NCBI RefSeq assembly: GCF_937616625.2
Contig: NC_065570.1
Coordinates: forward strand, 45,623,665-45,687,664
Direction of reading: 5' to 3'
Origin: Mercurialis annua
Lineage: Eukaryota; Streptophyta; Magnoliopsida; Malpighiales; Euphorbiaceae
DNA length: 64,000 nucleotides
The notes below the pieces were generated by a model. It worked only from the letters and a program-made list of their open reading frames with translations, was not told where the DNA came from and did not search any database. How positions within the stretch are numbered: the first letter of the stretch is position 1; each line of letters starts with the position of its first letter. The position numbers and the translations under genes are program-made. Of the stretch, positions 1 to 11,333 are shown one piece after another.

Positions 1-1509
1 TTTTAAGGACCCAATTTCAGTTTATCACATTTTTATTGTCTTTTATATACATGTTTTTCAATTTCAAATCGATAGGATGCATGATTAGTGATTTCACATG
101 TATTTGTCATAAACTTCCATAACTGGCATATTTGCCATGATTTTTGTTTCAGAAACATGTTTTAGGATCTTTTAGTTGATTTTACACATATACTTTGAAC
201 ATACTGAATTTTATAATCTTAATCGCGTGTTTTGTTGTTTTGTGCATATGTTTTTCGGGCGAATACCGAACCTCGAGAAAACTGTCCCAAACCAGGATCA
301 CGTGGTACCGCCGCCATATCATTGTGGCGCCGCCGCCACAAAGATGTTCTATCATCGCCAATTCATCTGGCATTGGCGCCAGTTCTTCTAGCGCCGTTGT
401 TTGTCGCCTCTAAAATCCTCCAAATCTAATTGATTTGATTCTAATTTTTTTTGTGTTTCTCGGCTCGTTTGAGCTCAGAATTGGGTCTTGTTTGAGGCCA
501 TCGACTTGAAATTGTAGGTTTATTTTCTATTTTTTTCGGACCCATCATAGTCAGCACTTGCCTGCCACGTCAGATCCAATGGAGTAGCATGTCATCATGG
601 GCTTTGAAGCCCAAGCCTTCCGGATCTAGTACTTATATATCAGATTCTTAGTTTGTTTGAATGTGGAATAGACCCCGGTTTGAACCATCAGACTCGTATT
701 GGCCAGGGGAATAACTTCTGTGTTCTGTCTAGATCCTGAATCCAAACATACAGGTAGACAAATGACAGACAATTATTATATATATTCCAGAATTAAAGTC
801 TAAAAATATTTCTAGCCTTGTATATATATCACTTGCAATTGGGTATGTAAATATTGTTTATTTCTTTCCATGCATGTCTAGATCCACTAATATTAGCGGA
901 CTTAATTAGATAATCATGTGAATTTAGCTTCAAATCTAACAAATCACCTAAACAATTTAGGGATGCCATAGAAATGTAATTATTGGTTGTATAGGCATTT
1001 AAGATGGTAAATATAAAATTAATCTCACAAATACATCTGATTTAGGCTTTATGCATGTAAATGGAATAAAATCAACCACTATCTGTTACATGATAGAAAC
1101 CTCGGGATTAGATGCTTGCTTAGCAGTAATTGCTACTTGTTCATACGCCAGTTCAGATCGAGTCATATGTGCGTCATGCATACTTATTTCCAGCTTTTAC
1201 TTTTCCAAATTTGTTTACTTTCCAGCATTTTATCCTATGGACTGTTTTGTATGTTGAGATGAGATATTCTGGATATGTCTTCTAAATCGATCTGATCAAT
1301 AAGCCAAGTACAAGAGTTTTAATGGTGTCCACGAACCCGGTCTTTTGGTCCGATGCGTGATGATCTCACTCATAAGCGTCCGACGTTGTCTAGTCGGTAT
1401 AAAAGGCTTTTTTTAGCTGAGCTAGGTGGCGACTCCATTTATTTAAAAACTAACTAGATCCGAGGTTAGCCATAAGCCTGGCGAATGCCCCCAAAACCCG
1501 CTTCATTCA
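1..1509 (+). mobile_element. Tat/Ogre-like Ty3-gypsy 5' LTR (partial)
   Basis: This is non-coding sequence directly upstream of a Tat/Ogre-type primer-binding site, so I read it as the 3' part of a 5' LTR whose start lies outside the window. A TATA-like motif (TATAAAAGG) occurs near 1399, and the last 80 bases before the primer site repeat the phrase GGCGACTCCA. Short ORFs inside it have no recognisable protein similarity. The lineage call rests on the primer site and on the gag remnants at 4.0-4.8 and 6.7-7.6 kb. The 5' boundary is not visible. Confidence 0.55.
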
Positions 1510-1512
1510 TAG

Positions 1513-1530
1513 TGGCGACTCCACTGGGGA
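1513..1530 (+). other. Primer-binding site of Tat/Ogre-like element
   Basis: The sequence TGGCGACTCCACTGGGGA is the primer-binding site typical of Ogre/Tat gypsy elements, which are thought to prime from tRNA-Arg. It lies three bases after a possible LTR end (CA at 1508-1509) and sets the element on the plus strand. Confidence 0.75.
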
Positions 1531-1969
1531 CAACTAAAAAATTGTTTTTAAACATTAACAACCAAAACATTTTGAAAATGTCTTTTATAAATAGTTTCCA
1601 TGAACACAAGCACATGACTTACGTCTCATTGATCATATCTATTTCCCAGGCATATATGCACCTGCTGTATTACATTAAACTTTCTCTTCTCATCTTACTC
1701 TCTAGGAGTCTGTTTATCAGCCCCGATGCTCATAATCGAGCTCATGTTCTAGCGTTATACTCCAATGACCAGAACGTCTTATGCGGAGTAGCATCTCTCA
1801 CAGTCCAATATCTCGGTCACTTGTACTCGTGATTGAGGAGACTTATCAAAGGTATATTTGCTACGGGGACCAAAGCCGGTTACTACCAAACCCTATCGAC
1901 TCAGCCCACATGCATTACAGCCTAGTCACTTCCCTTTAAGGAAATACCCAATATAATGATTGTAGGCTA
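1531..1969 (+). mobile_element. Untranslated leader of Tat/Ogre-like element
   Basis: This stretch follows the primer-binding site and precedes the inserted copia LTR. A 115-codon ORF covers much of it but shows no gag-like motif, so it is more likely leader sequence. It probably continues at 3555 after the copia LTR. Confidence 0.4.
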
Positions 1970-2935
1970 TGTTAGTGATATGCACTAGGTCAATCATGTT
2001 TGACCATGTTTTGACTTTATCATTTTGTTATTTATTGATTGACAGTTTTTATCATTTTATATTAATAATTAAAATACTTGAATGGTTAATTCTTTCTAAG
2101 GTCATCAAGTATGTGACTTGATAGTAGAACCCTTAGGTTTTATAAAAGAATTATATTCCATCTATCCCTAGTCTTAATAGAACATTGAGACTAGTATGAT
2201 GTTGACTGATAATTATGTTTTACTAATCATGTATATGAGATATTAAGTCAAATCATAGGTGCTATTTGAGAAATAAGGCACTGGATGACCCACTATGAGA
2301 ATACTACATAGATCACTGTCATAAGTAATTCTCATTACAGTTCTATTAGTATAATCCTTTGACCTTGAAATCATCATGGATTTCTACATAGCTATTTCAT
2401 ATTTTGATACAGTCTTACATTATCTTTAACAGGATAATGGAATAGATTGTCATTGGATATGAAAGTAACTATGTGAGAAATGTGAGTGACTGAGAAGGAA
2501 TTTGTCCCTCATTTATTTGAGCAAGATATCTATGGGCCCCTTGAAAGAAGATAGACTTGAGAAAATGCATGGCCATGCTAAATGAATTGATAAAGAGTTA
2601 TCATTTTTCAGTCTACTTAGAATCAGGAAACTAATGATTGAATATTATAAGGATGACAGGACTATGTCTTATATTCAATCTGGATATCGAGAGACAAAAG
2701 GATTAAAATATTATTGTAAATGGTTAAATCGGATTGTCGATATTCGTATAACTTGGGTAGTCATAATGTCTTGCTAGAGGCCACCTATGACTTGTGGGCT
2801 GAAATAGGGATTTCGGGCCTACTGCCAACGTTATATGAACCTACAGGGTCGCACACTAAGAACAGGCCCAAAACAGTTATGGGTTGTACAAGCCCAATGT
2901 GATTAAGTGACTAATTATTATATATATATAATTCG

Positions 2936-3016
<81 letters not shown>

Positions 3017-3554
3017 TATATTCAAAATTTAAGTATAAGTGTTTTCCTTAATTTATTATTTTTTGAAGATAATAAATATAATAATTAATATATATATGGA
3101 TGATTATCAAAAAGGAGTTTTTGATAAACATAAACTTGTAAGAGTTGCAATGAGATTGAAATACGAATTTGTCTCAAACACTAATGTTGTTGTATGACTA
3201 TAAATAAACATTAAGGAATGGGTTTGAAGATCACGAAATTCATTATTCACTAAATCACTAATATTCGAAATTGCTTGTGAAGCAATAGTGCTAGCACACA
3301 AGCACTCGTTTTGCCTAAGGTCTGTTCGTGTGGATACTCGTAGAGGACGCATTCTTTTGGAGGCGTTTCTGATCCGAGGCCAGGTATCACCAAAGTGAAC
3401 CACCTCCTTCCTTCCTACATTGCTGTTGAATTCGACATACAAGTAAGTATTAATTCTGTTGTTAATCTATTTATTCGAATTACATGGATCTTGGTTTGGG
3501 TTTTAGATAAAATTTTTGAAATTTCGCTGCGTTATGAACCTAGAAAATCCAACT
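1970..3554 (+). mobile_element. Ty1-copia LTR, copy 1
   Basis: The sequence is closely similar to the LTR at 17830-19932, from TGTTAGTGATATGCA at the start to AACCTAGAAAAnCCAAC at the end. The last dinucleotide here is CT instead of CA. The flanking five bases are GGCTA on the left and GTTTA on the right; the right flank of copy 2 is GTCTA, a 4/5 match to GGCTA. No copia-type primer-binding site (TGGTATCAGAGC) follows at 3555. This copy may be the 5' LTR of a copia element ending at 19932, or a separate solo LTR inserted in the Tat/Ogre element. Confidence 0.75.
2937..3010. repeat. (AT)n microsatellite
   Basis: About 37 uninterrupted TA units lie inside copia LTR copy 1. The corresponding site in LTR copy 2 (near 18687-18780) is an interrupted AT/GT tract, so this repeat has evolved separately in the two copies. 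Confidence 0.95.
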
Positions 3555-4779
3555 GTTTATGCATGTTATTAGTTTCAAAATTTCTAGTCTCAATCTGAAT
3601 CTTAGGTCATGCCTAACAACTTTTACCTAATTTTCAAAATCAGATTTTCAAAACTACCCTATTAGGCCAAACCTAAATACGAGATCCAATCAAGTAAACT
3701 CCATTTACTTGGTCAACCTATATATCCAGTCTAGTCAAGTAAAGTCTATTTACTTGATCAGCCGTCAGACTCAGTTACATTCCAGATTTCCTTCGGTGGC
3801 TGCCAGGTCCACCTTGTCTAATGTTTGCACACCTTCCAACTAAGGGGTCAAAAAAACTTTTAAATTGATAGATGCAACAGTCAGACAAAAAATCCAAGGA
3901 ATTATCCTCGCCCGGAATCGTGTGTGGGAGTAATAGGTTGAAGGGACGACATGTCTCTGTGATATCAACAGTTATACGTGCTATGTGTTAACTCATAGCA
4001 TGCTTCCAGTATGCCATGCATCACATACTAACCCTTTCTAGTTGTAGTCACTAGGATGGTTCGTCTGACTGCCATGCATTACATACTAACCCTACTAAGT
4101 CACCAATGACTCCAACGTCCGCAATACAAATAGCAGGAGGATTAGGGAACAACTAAGAAACTCCGTCTTCAAAAAATCATCCATTAGCAGAAGCTCCAGA
4201 TCAGTCAATTCAGCTAGTTTGTCGGAATCAATCGAAGGAGTACCAACAATTCAGGCCAGTTTGGATCAGCTAAAGGGGGAACTCCTGGATTTTTTTCAAC
4301 AAGCATACTGATGAGATAAAAAAAGTGGTTCATTCAGCACATGAAGCCCCAAGGCGAACCAAGCACCGATAAGGAGGGGGAGCCATTTGTTGTCAGTAGA
4401 GAAACTATTACCTCTAACAACAATCTTATTGAGGAAGTGAGGAGAAGGGATGAAGCTGAGAAGAAGAACATAGAAGAGTATGACAGGCTCAGGAGTGAAG
4501 TAACCAACTAGCCAACCGGTGATCAAAGTTGGTTCACAAATGTTTTGTATGAGGAACAACACAAGTTGGAGACAAAGAGTGATAGGATCAAGAAGGAAGA
4601 AACTGAACACTGCTTAAGAATCTCGAGACGAGATACTCATATTCATATCAAGATTTGGCTAAGAAAGTGGAGCAAATCCAAGCCAACATGCTAGGAAAGA
4701 ATGGTAATTAGTTCATAAACTTAGATGAATATTCTTTGGGCGAAGATGAGAAGCTACCTACAAAGTCTAAGATTAAAGA
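3555..4779 (+). pseudogene. Decayed Tat/Ogre-like gag, N-terminal part
   Basis: No open frame survives. Between about 4080 and 4740 the plus strand keeps charged, coiled-coil-like codons (a run reading roughly EEVRRRDEAEKKNIEEYD) interrupted by stops, as expected for the N-terminal region of a gypsy gag. The region lies between the Tat/Ogre leader and an inserted gypsy LTR, and continues as gag at 6708. Bases 3555-4080 hold two copies of a phrase around CATACTAACCCT and otherwise nothing recognisable. Confidence 0.4.
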
Positions 4780-6707
4780 TTGGCGCTAGGGAGCAGGATT
4801 CGTTGATCTGGAACCCGTAGCAAGCCTTAGAAAACAACAGATAAACCAACAAAATAAACATATCACCAAATGCTTGAGGGCAAACCAACACTACAACTTT
4901 AGTTCTAGAATGGTAAAACAAACATCATGTAAATAAAACGATAAACAACACTTGGAGAAAACCCAAGATTCCAGCTCTCATTCACAACATAATCAAACAT
5001 GCTTGAGATAGGAATACGAAAACCATTTTCCATAAATCACTAAAACGTGGTAAAATCCTTACGTTAAACATTTGAACATCAGAGTACAAAAAACGATAAA
5101 ATAAATTAAATATATCAAATGACGCCTACAACTACTGCAGGCTAGAATTAAAACTTTTCGACATTCTTTGAAAACCGAACCTCCAAAGTGAAATTGGAAG
5201 TTTATTAAGCTTACTCGATAAAACCTGAAAAAAGAAACAATAACGGGGGTCAGTAGAAACTGAGTGAGCTCATAAAGTTATATTTAATTATTAAGTTAGA
5301 AAAAACGAAATCAAATAATACAATAATAAATTAGTACAAAAATTAATGCAACCCTAATCCTCAACTCATGACACCCATGATATCAGAGAATCCAAATGAT
5401 CGTGAAGCCCGAGAAATTAATCCATCGAGTACATCACCGATCAAACTTTTAATCTACAATTTGATTCAATATCCAAGGAGTTGTGGAATCCGATAAATTA
5501 ATCCATCGAGTACATCACCGACTTCACTTTAAACCACAAGTTGTGAAGCCCGAGAAGTTAATCCATCGAGTATATCACTAGCAAATCTCGAAAAGTTAAT
5601 CAATCGAGTACATCGCTTAACGAAGCTCAAGAAGTTAGTCAATCGAGTATATCGTTAATATCGTAACTAAATCTGTAATCACACGTGTATATATCCACAA
5701 ACATGTTCGATTATTACCGATGTGCACGTAGTCTTATTGCGGCCCAATAAGAAGCACGTTCCGAAGTTTCCATATGATTATTCAGAAAATCGTTTCGAAA
5801 TGCAATAATAAATAATTCAGGTAGTAAAATACTATTTGCTTAATAACTTAAACATAACAATTTAAACTCATAGTTCCTGCCAAACGCAATGAACCATAAC
5901 CGGACAAAACAGGCCGTACCGCTATAACTCTTCTAACACCAAACGCCTTTGAGTAGGCGGGTCTTTGATGATTAAAACAGAGGATTGAATCTTAAGAAAA
6001 TTAAACTCCTTTTGAAAGATCAAGCTTGAAGGGAAAGTTGATAACTCCATGCATGTGAAGTTTGGTTACAAATTCTTGTTAGATGAGCCAAATGATCAAA
6101 ATTAACTTGCAACCTCTAATATTAGCTTAGAATCAAAGAAAATAGGTTTTGGAAGTTGAGAGGGATGATGGATAGTGTTTTAGATGGGTTTAGCCCGAAT
6201 GAAACCTTTAAATGAAAAAGATGAAAGCTATATTTACAGTGCTAAAAAATGAACCAGTTCGATCGAACCAACCTTAGTTTGATTGAACCAAGCCAAAAAA
6301 TACCCTATTGAATCTCACAAGCCTTGGTTTGATCGAACCAAGCCAAAAATATACCCTACTTAATCTTACTAGCCTTGGTTTTATTGACATCAGATTGGTT
6401 CTATTGATCAAATCTAAAATTACCTTGAACTAACCGAAACGAGCCCCAAAATGCTAAATTGATGAGGTACTAACCCAAAAAAACCTTAACCAATAACAGA
6501 TACATCACAACTTGAAATGCGGACAAAATATTACTCCGAACTAATACCAAAACGACATAGAGCTAATCAGAAGAAGGTGGCAAAACTAATAAGAAACTTA
6601 ATAGATACATTGATAACCACATATAATAGCTATAAGAAACTCATGTGAAATACAAACTCCAACTTAAAAATTTGATGGAACTTAATCGAAAACTACGGGG
6701 TATTACA
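4780..6707 (-). mobile_element. Old gypsy (Tekay-like) solo LTR
   Basis: This non-coding block reads as a minus-strand LTR. Its right end, TACGGGGTATTACA, matches the end of the young Tekay-like LTR (TACGGGATATTACA at 55430-55443), and its left part shares GGCGCTAGGG and AACCCGTAGC with that LTR. A conserved block GGGGTCAG...ACTGAG.GAG at about 5245-5275 is also shared. The LTR start (TGTCACGACCC in the young element) is missing and no target duplication was found, so the left end is probably eroded. It splits the Tat/Ogre gag. Imperfect repeats around GAAGCCCGAGAAnTTAATC run from 5400 to 5640. Confidence 0.65.
6257..6400. repeat. Cluster of short palindromes in solo LTR
   Basis: Perfect or near-perfect palindromes occur in a row: GTTCGATCGAAC (6257-6268), a weaker copy near 6278, CTTGGTTTGATCGAACCAAG (6323-6342, one off-centre mismatch pair), and a degraded copy near 6373. 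In LTR orientation (minus) they lie about 300-450 bases from the LTR start, just upstream of a TATA-like motif near 6229-6236. Confidence 0.7.
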
Positions 6708-7684
6708 CGAAAGGCCTATTTTGAGTCTGTTTAGGCTATTAATATCACAAGGCTGATAATTCTTCCGCCATGGAACCATGAGTTGAGCGAATATCATAGA
6801 GAATTTGGTCATTCGACGGAGAATTATGCGCAGCTGAAGAGCGTAATCTCGGAATTGATTGAACAAGGGAAAATTAAGAAGCCTTCTTTCCAAATAATAA
6901 TGACTAATCGAGGCCATGATAATGACAAAATGGAGAAGAAAGTCATGAATTCCTTTTACGGTGTCAACGCCACTAAGCAAGTGGGTTTTCTCAGACATCC
7001 ATTCTATAAGTTCGACTTTCAAGTAATCTATACAAGCACTTCTTTGTGCCAAATCCTGATTGAAGAGATTAAACCGACTAGATGGGTTCATAATTCAAAG
7101 ATGACCCATCGGGGCTTAACAATGAGAACCAGGAAGTGGTTATTTCAGGCGAACATTAAGACTCGGAAAACCAGAATGTCAAGGTCGTCAGGGCTATCGA
7201 TGTGTTGTACAATTCAGATGAAGATGACACCAAGGAAGAGATTGTATTCAAGAAGGGCTTAGAATTTGGCCCCGATCGTGTCAACAAGGTCGCTCAAAGA
7301 GAAAAACCAAATCAGTTCGAGAAGAAAAAGCTAGTGATGACCCTAGAAATTAAAGGAGCGTGATGTGAATTGGAAATTCACCCAAGGAGATGACTTGAAT
7401 ATTGTCCATCTTGAAGATGTCAATGCAAGCAAGACCATGTAAGATCTGCTGATACGTTCCAAAGACCACCGGAAGGCGATGGTACAAGCATTATCCATAA
7501 TGTCTATTGAGCCAGATGCAACCCACGTAGTCATGATTATCCAGACGACGGAAAAAAAAAGATGGTGGTATTGTATTCATAGAAGACGACTTGCCTTTAG
7601 AAAGGAGATAACATAACAAGGCGATGTTCATCACAACTGAGATTCTAAGGAAACACACCAACACCGTTATGATTGATGAGTGAA
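6708..7684 (+). pseudogene. Tat/Ogre-like gag fragment
   Basis: Codons from about 6760 to 6895 encode a recognisable gag stretch: PWNHELSEYHREFGHSTENY followed closely by AQLKSVISELIEQGKIKK. This matches the CHREHGHxTEDCxxLKxxIEELIRxG signature of Tat/Athila-type gag proteins. The first cysteine of the motif is lost. Downstream, to about 7640, the reading breaks up but stays acidic and basic in character. Gag would have packaged the element RNA. The fragment continues the gag of 3555-4779 across the inserted solo LTR. It is not a functional gene. Confidence 0.6.
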
Positions 7685-7742
7685 ATATTATTTATAAATA
7701 TTATTATATCATAATAGTTGGAACTAATTTTATATTTTTTTG

Positions 7743-9129
7743 AACACGCATGGAAAAAATGCTCGAAACCGCAGATGTTTCAAGAAAGGTGCTGAAAATC
7801 TTCATATTTAAGTAGTACCCAGAAGGGTCCGCCTGGAAGAAACAGAGCGAGCCACAATGCATATGTTTTACTTCGACGAGTTCAAGGTAATTAAATTCAC
7901 AATCAAATATTAAGTTATTTTGTTAAAAATAATTAATATTGATATGTTTTTTTGTAATTTTACAGAAGTATTTTTTGGGATGACTGCTATAGCGAAGTCC
8001 TCATCATGGACTTCTTATATTGACATGCTCTCGCTCGGTATCGTGATAATGTCTCCGGGTAGAAGAATTTTGATAAGAAAGATATCTCAGTTAGCAAAGA
8101 CGCCTGGGCTGACTGGAAAGCGGACTGGGGGCCGATGAAGCCAAGATGAAACGACGCGCGCTAATCAGCCGAGCGAGCTGTCTAAACCCGTAATCTGACC
8201 AGTGCACCATACCAAAGGATCTCGTTCGAGTTTGATGCACAAAGAAGTTTTGGTATATTTTATAATATTTATTAAATAAATATTTGCTATTACTTTTCCT
8301 TCTCTAAACCAAAAATATACTATTTATCTTTTAGGATGTGGAACTCGATCGTGTACCGACTTTTCCCAAATTGGTTGTCCAGATGCATACGACTAAGGAT
8401 GGTCGTACTATCTTCATTGATTAGAGATCCAAAACTACGATTGTAAGTAAATTATAACTTTTTGCGAATTAGATATTTAATTTTATATATGTTTAAGTAA
8501 TAAAAATGTATATATGTTTGGTGGTATGATTTGTGAATATAAATATAAATATATATGCATGCATGGTTTTCATAAAAAAATGGGCGATGCTCATATTATG
8601 GAGAAAATGCTGCCAAATTTTTATTAGAAATTTAGGGTGAAATAATTTGTGTTGTGTAATCTTATAAAATTATAATAACTAATAAGTAAATTATTTTTTG
8701 CATGATTGTTTCAATGAGCAGCTTACCGCTGTCTCCCAACTAGGAGAGGGGAGTACAACATCTACAGCGGTCGATGAGAAACAACTGCTCCTTGCTCTCT
8801 AAAGGGTCAGCTACGGGAACCGGTCAGTTGGATCATCCTTCATCTCATCCAACACCTAGACTAGCCGGCGGGGTTGCAGCTTGTCATAATAGGAGACCGA
8901 GGACTAGATTCGTGTTGAGGTGCGCATGTCAACGAGAGGTTGAGGACCGAGTCCGTGCTAAGATGCATACGGTACAAGAGGGCTTGGCGAGAAGATTTGC
9001 TCGGAGATAGCAGACAGGATTCAGTTAGAGACAATGAAGATACTTCCCAGTGGCCGTCCACGTTCCCCCACACCACCACCAGACGATGACGACACTTCTC
9101 ATTTGCAGTGTCATTTGTGTAATATTTAA
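7743..9129 (+). pseudogene. CACTA TNPA-like (Transposase_24 type) gene, decayed
   Basis: This is a broken copy of the same gene type as the intact TNPA-like gene at 50305-52110. Four exons line up with exons 2-5 of that gene: 7743-7886 (PEGSAWKK, ending TTCAAG|GT), about 7966-8230 (DAWADWKADWG), 8335-8442 and 8722-9129. The 8335-8442 exon (TKDGRTIFID) is 108 nt long, exactly as in the intact gene, with the same GTAAG donor. Stops and at least one frameshift are visible. The first exon is missing or unrecognised. TNPA-type proteins bind the subterminal repeats of CACTA transposons. Confidence 0.75.
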
Positions 9130-9231
9130 ACAATTTTTTATTTGCTTTTAATTTTATGTTGTTTATGAATAATAAATGTATTTTGTAAATTTCTTAATGG
9201 GTTTTATATTATAAAAAAATGAAAAAAAAAA

Positions 9232-10171
9232 CTCATTTTAGTCCTTGAGGCCAGACCAAAAGAATAAATAAGCCCCTGAGATCAAAGTTGGCTCACTTTG
9301 GCCTCTAAAGCTGTCCAAAATGGCTCACATCACACCGAAAGTTAACACCATTAGTTTTTTTTTCTGTCTAATGATCACGTGGCATATAGGAAAATATTTC
9401 AAAAATATCTTTAATGTTTAAAATACTTACTAATTTTCTATTTTTGATTTTTTTAACCATTTTCACCGTCTTTTTATTTAAATATATATAATTATATAAT
9501 ATTTAAAATGCAAACAATCGAAACTCATTTAAATACTTTAAAACCTAATTAAACACTTTGAAATCCAATAAAACAAATCAAAATTCAGTTAAGCCGATCG
9601 AAATTCAATGTAAATCAAATTAAATCAACTTTTTTTTTTATTTTATTTACCGGAGAAAACGAACGGGTTCGTCTCGTTCGTCTTCTCCTATAAAAACTAT
9701 AAAACATATTAATTAAATTTATGAATCAATTCAGGGAAAAGTCGGGGTGATTTTGGAATTTTGGAATTTTAAGTTTAGTTGATTTAATTAGATTTAAATT
9801 GAATTTTGATTAGTTTAATTGAATTTTGATTAGTTTAATTGAATTATGTAGTGTTTGATTAGGTTTCTAAGTGTTTGATTGAGTTTCGATTGTTTTAATA
9901 AATATTTTAATTTTAAATATTATTTAATTATTGATATTTAAATGAAGAAGATGGGGGAAATGGTTATAAGAATTTATAAATATAAAATTGGTAAGTATTT
10001 TAAACTTTAAGAATGTTTTCAACTTTTTTCCTATGTGCCATAGACGGAAAAAATAAGAGAGTCAGCGTTCTGTGTGATGTGAACCATTTTTGACAACTCA
10101 TGGTATTAATTGAACCAACCTCGACCTCTTAGTCTTATTTATTATTTTATCCGGCCTCAAGAGCTAAAGTA
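9232..10171. mobile_element. Long-TIR MITE inside CACTA remnant
   Basis: The two ends are inverted copies over more than 100 bases: TTTAGTCCTTGAGGCC at the left matches the reverse complement of GGCCTCAAGAGCTAAA at the right, and both sides carry the phrase GGCTCACATCACA or its counterpart. The interior (9420-10010) is AT-rich with GATTAG/AATTGAATTTTGA repeats and has no coding potential. Boundaries are approximate and no clear target duplication was seen. Confidence 0.6.
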
Positions 10172-10391
10172 AGCCTTATTCCAAAAACAATTATTGCATC
10201 AATGCCTTTTGCATTTACAAATTGTGTATTTAACAGGTTTTAGTTTTGAAATGACGAAAAAATAAATTAGGCCGAAAATCGGGGAAAATCTATTGAAAAT
10301 TCTGTGAATTTGCCGACAGATTTTGCCTCATTTATCCATCGCTAAAATACTATGTTTTGCGACGGATACAGAAAAATGTGTCGCTCATTGG
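10172..10391 (+). mobile_element. CACTA subterminal region, left part
   Basis: The motif family CGCTAAA / GCGACGGA (near 10335-10385) is the kind of subterminal repeat seen in the CACTA element at 48.7-50.2 kb. It follows the TNPA-like pseudogene and is cut by an hAT-type MITE. The continuation is at 10922-11035 (ACCGTCGCTAAG). Confidence 0.5.
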
Positions 10392-10921
10392 TAGGGGTGA
10401 GCAAGAACCGAACCAAACCGAAAAATTGAACCGAACCAAACTTTGTTGTTTGGTTCGGTTTTTCGGTGAAAACGGTTTGTTTTGGTTTCTACTCTAGGTA
10501 AAGTTTGGTGTTCAGTGTTCGGTTTGCTTTGGATGTTTTGAAAACCGAACAGACCGAAAAACCAAATTAACCAAAATTTAATATAAAATATATATTTAAA
10601 AAAAATATACATATATACTTATATTTATATGTTTTTTGTCATTATATCTTAATTATTATTGATATATGAGTTAATAATTGCTATTTAAATATATATGGAA
10701 GTTTATTAGACTCTAATTATTTAATATTTCAATTAATTTTAATATAAAAAATGGTGAAATTCGGTTTTAACCAAACCGAACCGTACCGAACCGAAATTTT
10801 CGGTTTTGTATGGTTCGGTTTTTCACCTCCAAACTAAAAGTTCGGTTTGGAAATTTTCCAAACCGAAAAAACCGAAAAAATTCCAACTGAACCGAACCGA
10901 ACTGACCGATGCTCACCCCTA
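10392..10921. mobile_element. hAT-type MITE (530 bp)
   Basis: The element starts TAGGGGTGAGCA and ends TGCTCACCCCTA, a perfect 12-bp terminal inverted repeat. It is flanked by a perfect 8-bp target duplication CTCATTGG (10384-10391 and 10922-10929), the hallmark of hAT insertions. The interior is full of ACCGAACC / GGTTCGGT repeats on both arms and encodes nothing. It interrupts the CACTA subterminal region. It belongs to the same family as 16092-16801. Confidence 0.9.
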
Positions 10922-11333
10922 CTCATTGGGGGGCACCGTCGCTAAGCTATAAAATACTAAAATTAGAAAATACATGTTTGGTGAGACATAAAAATTAATG
11001 AGGATGGTGATATTATATGTGGACAAGTAAGATAAATTAAATAATTTTTATAAACAAGAAAAGGATAAAAGAATGTAAATAAAAATAATACAACAATAAT
11101 TTTTTAGTCTTCCAAATCACTTCCAGACAATTAAAAAACAGGGAACAAGTAACGCAGGATGTACTAGGACGTAAGAAAATCGAATAACGATGGATAATCT
11201 TCAAGGAGAAGAAAATAAACCCTAACCCTAGAAAAACCTTAGAGTAGTGAAGGGGTTCCACGAATAACGGGAGAGGTTTATGGTTCTTTGTGATTTCATA
11301 CTCATCAAGATATGTCGCTAATTGGTGAGGATA
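10922..11333. other. CACTA end plus unassigned sequence
   Basis: Bases 10922-10960 continue the CACTA subterminal repeats. From about 10960 to 11333 the sequence is AT-rich without a recognised gene or repeat; a short telomere-like AACCCTAACCCTAG occurs at about 11218-11231. No clear CACTA terminus (TAGTG) with a 3-bp duplication could be fixed. Confidence 0.4.

Noticed and set aside
1485..1832. 115-codon ORF overlapping the primer-binding site
   Set aside because: It spans the LTR/primer junction of the Tat/Ogre-like element and has no gag motif.
11218..11231. Telomere-like AACCCTAACCCTAG
   Set aside because: Only two units; such telo-box motifs are common in plant promoters and are not evidence of an interstitial telomere.
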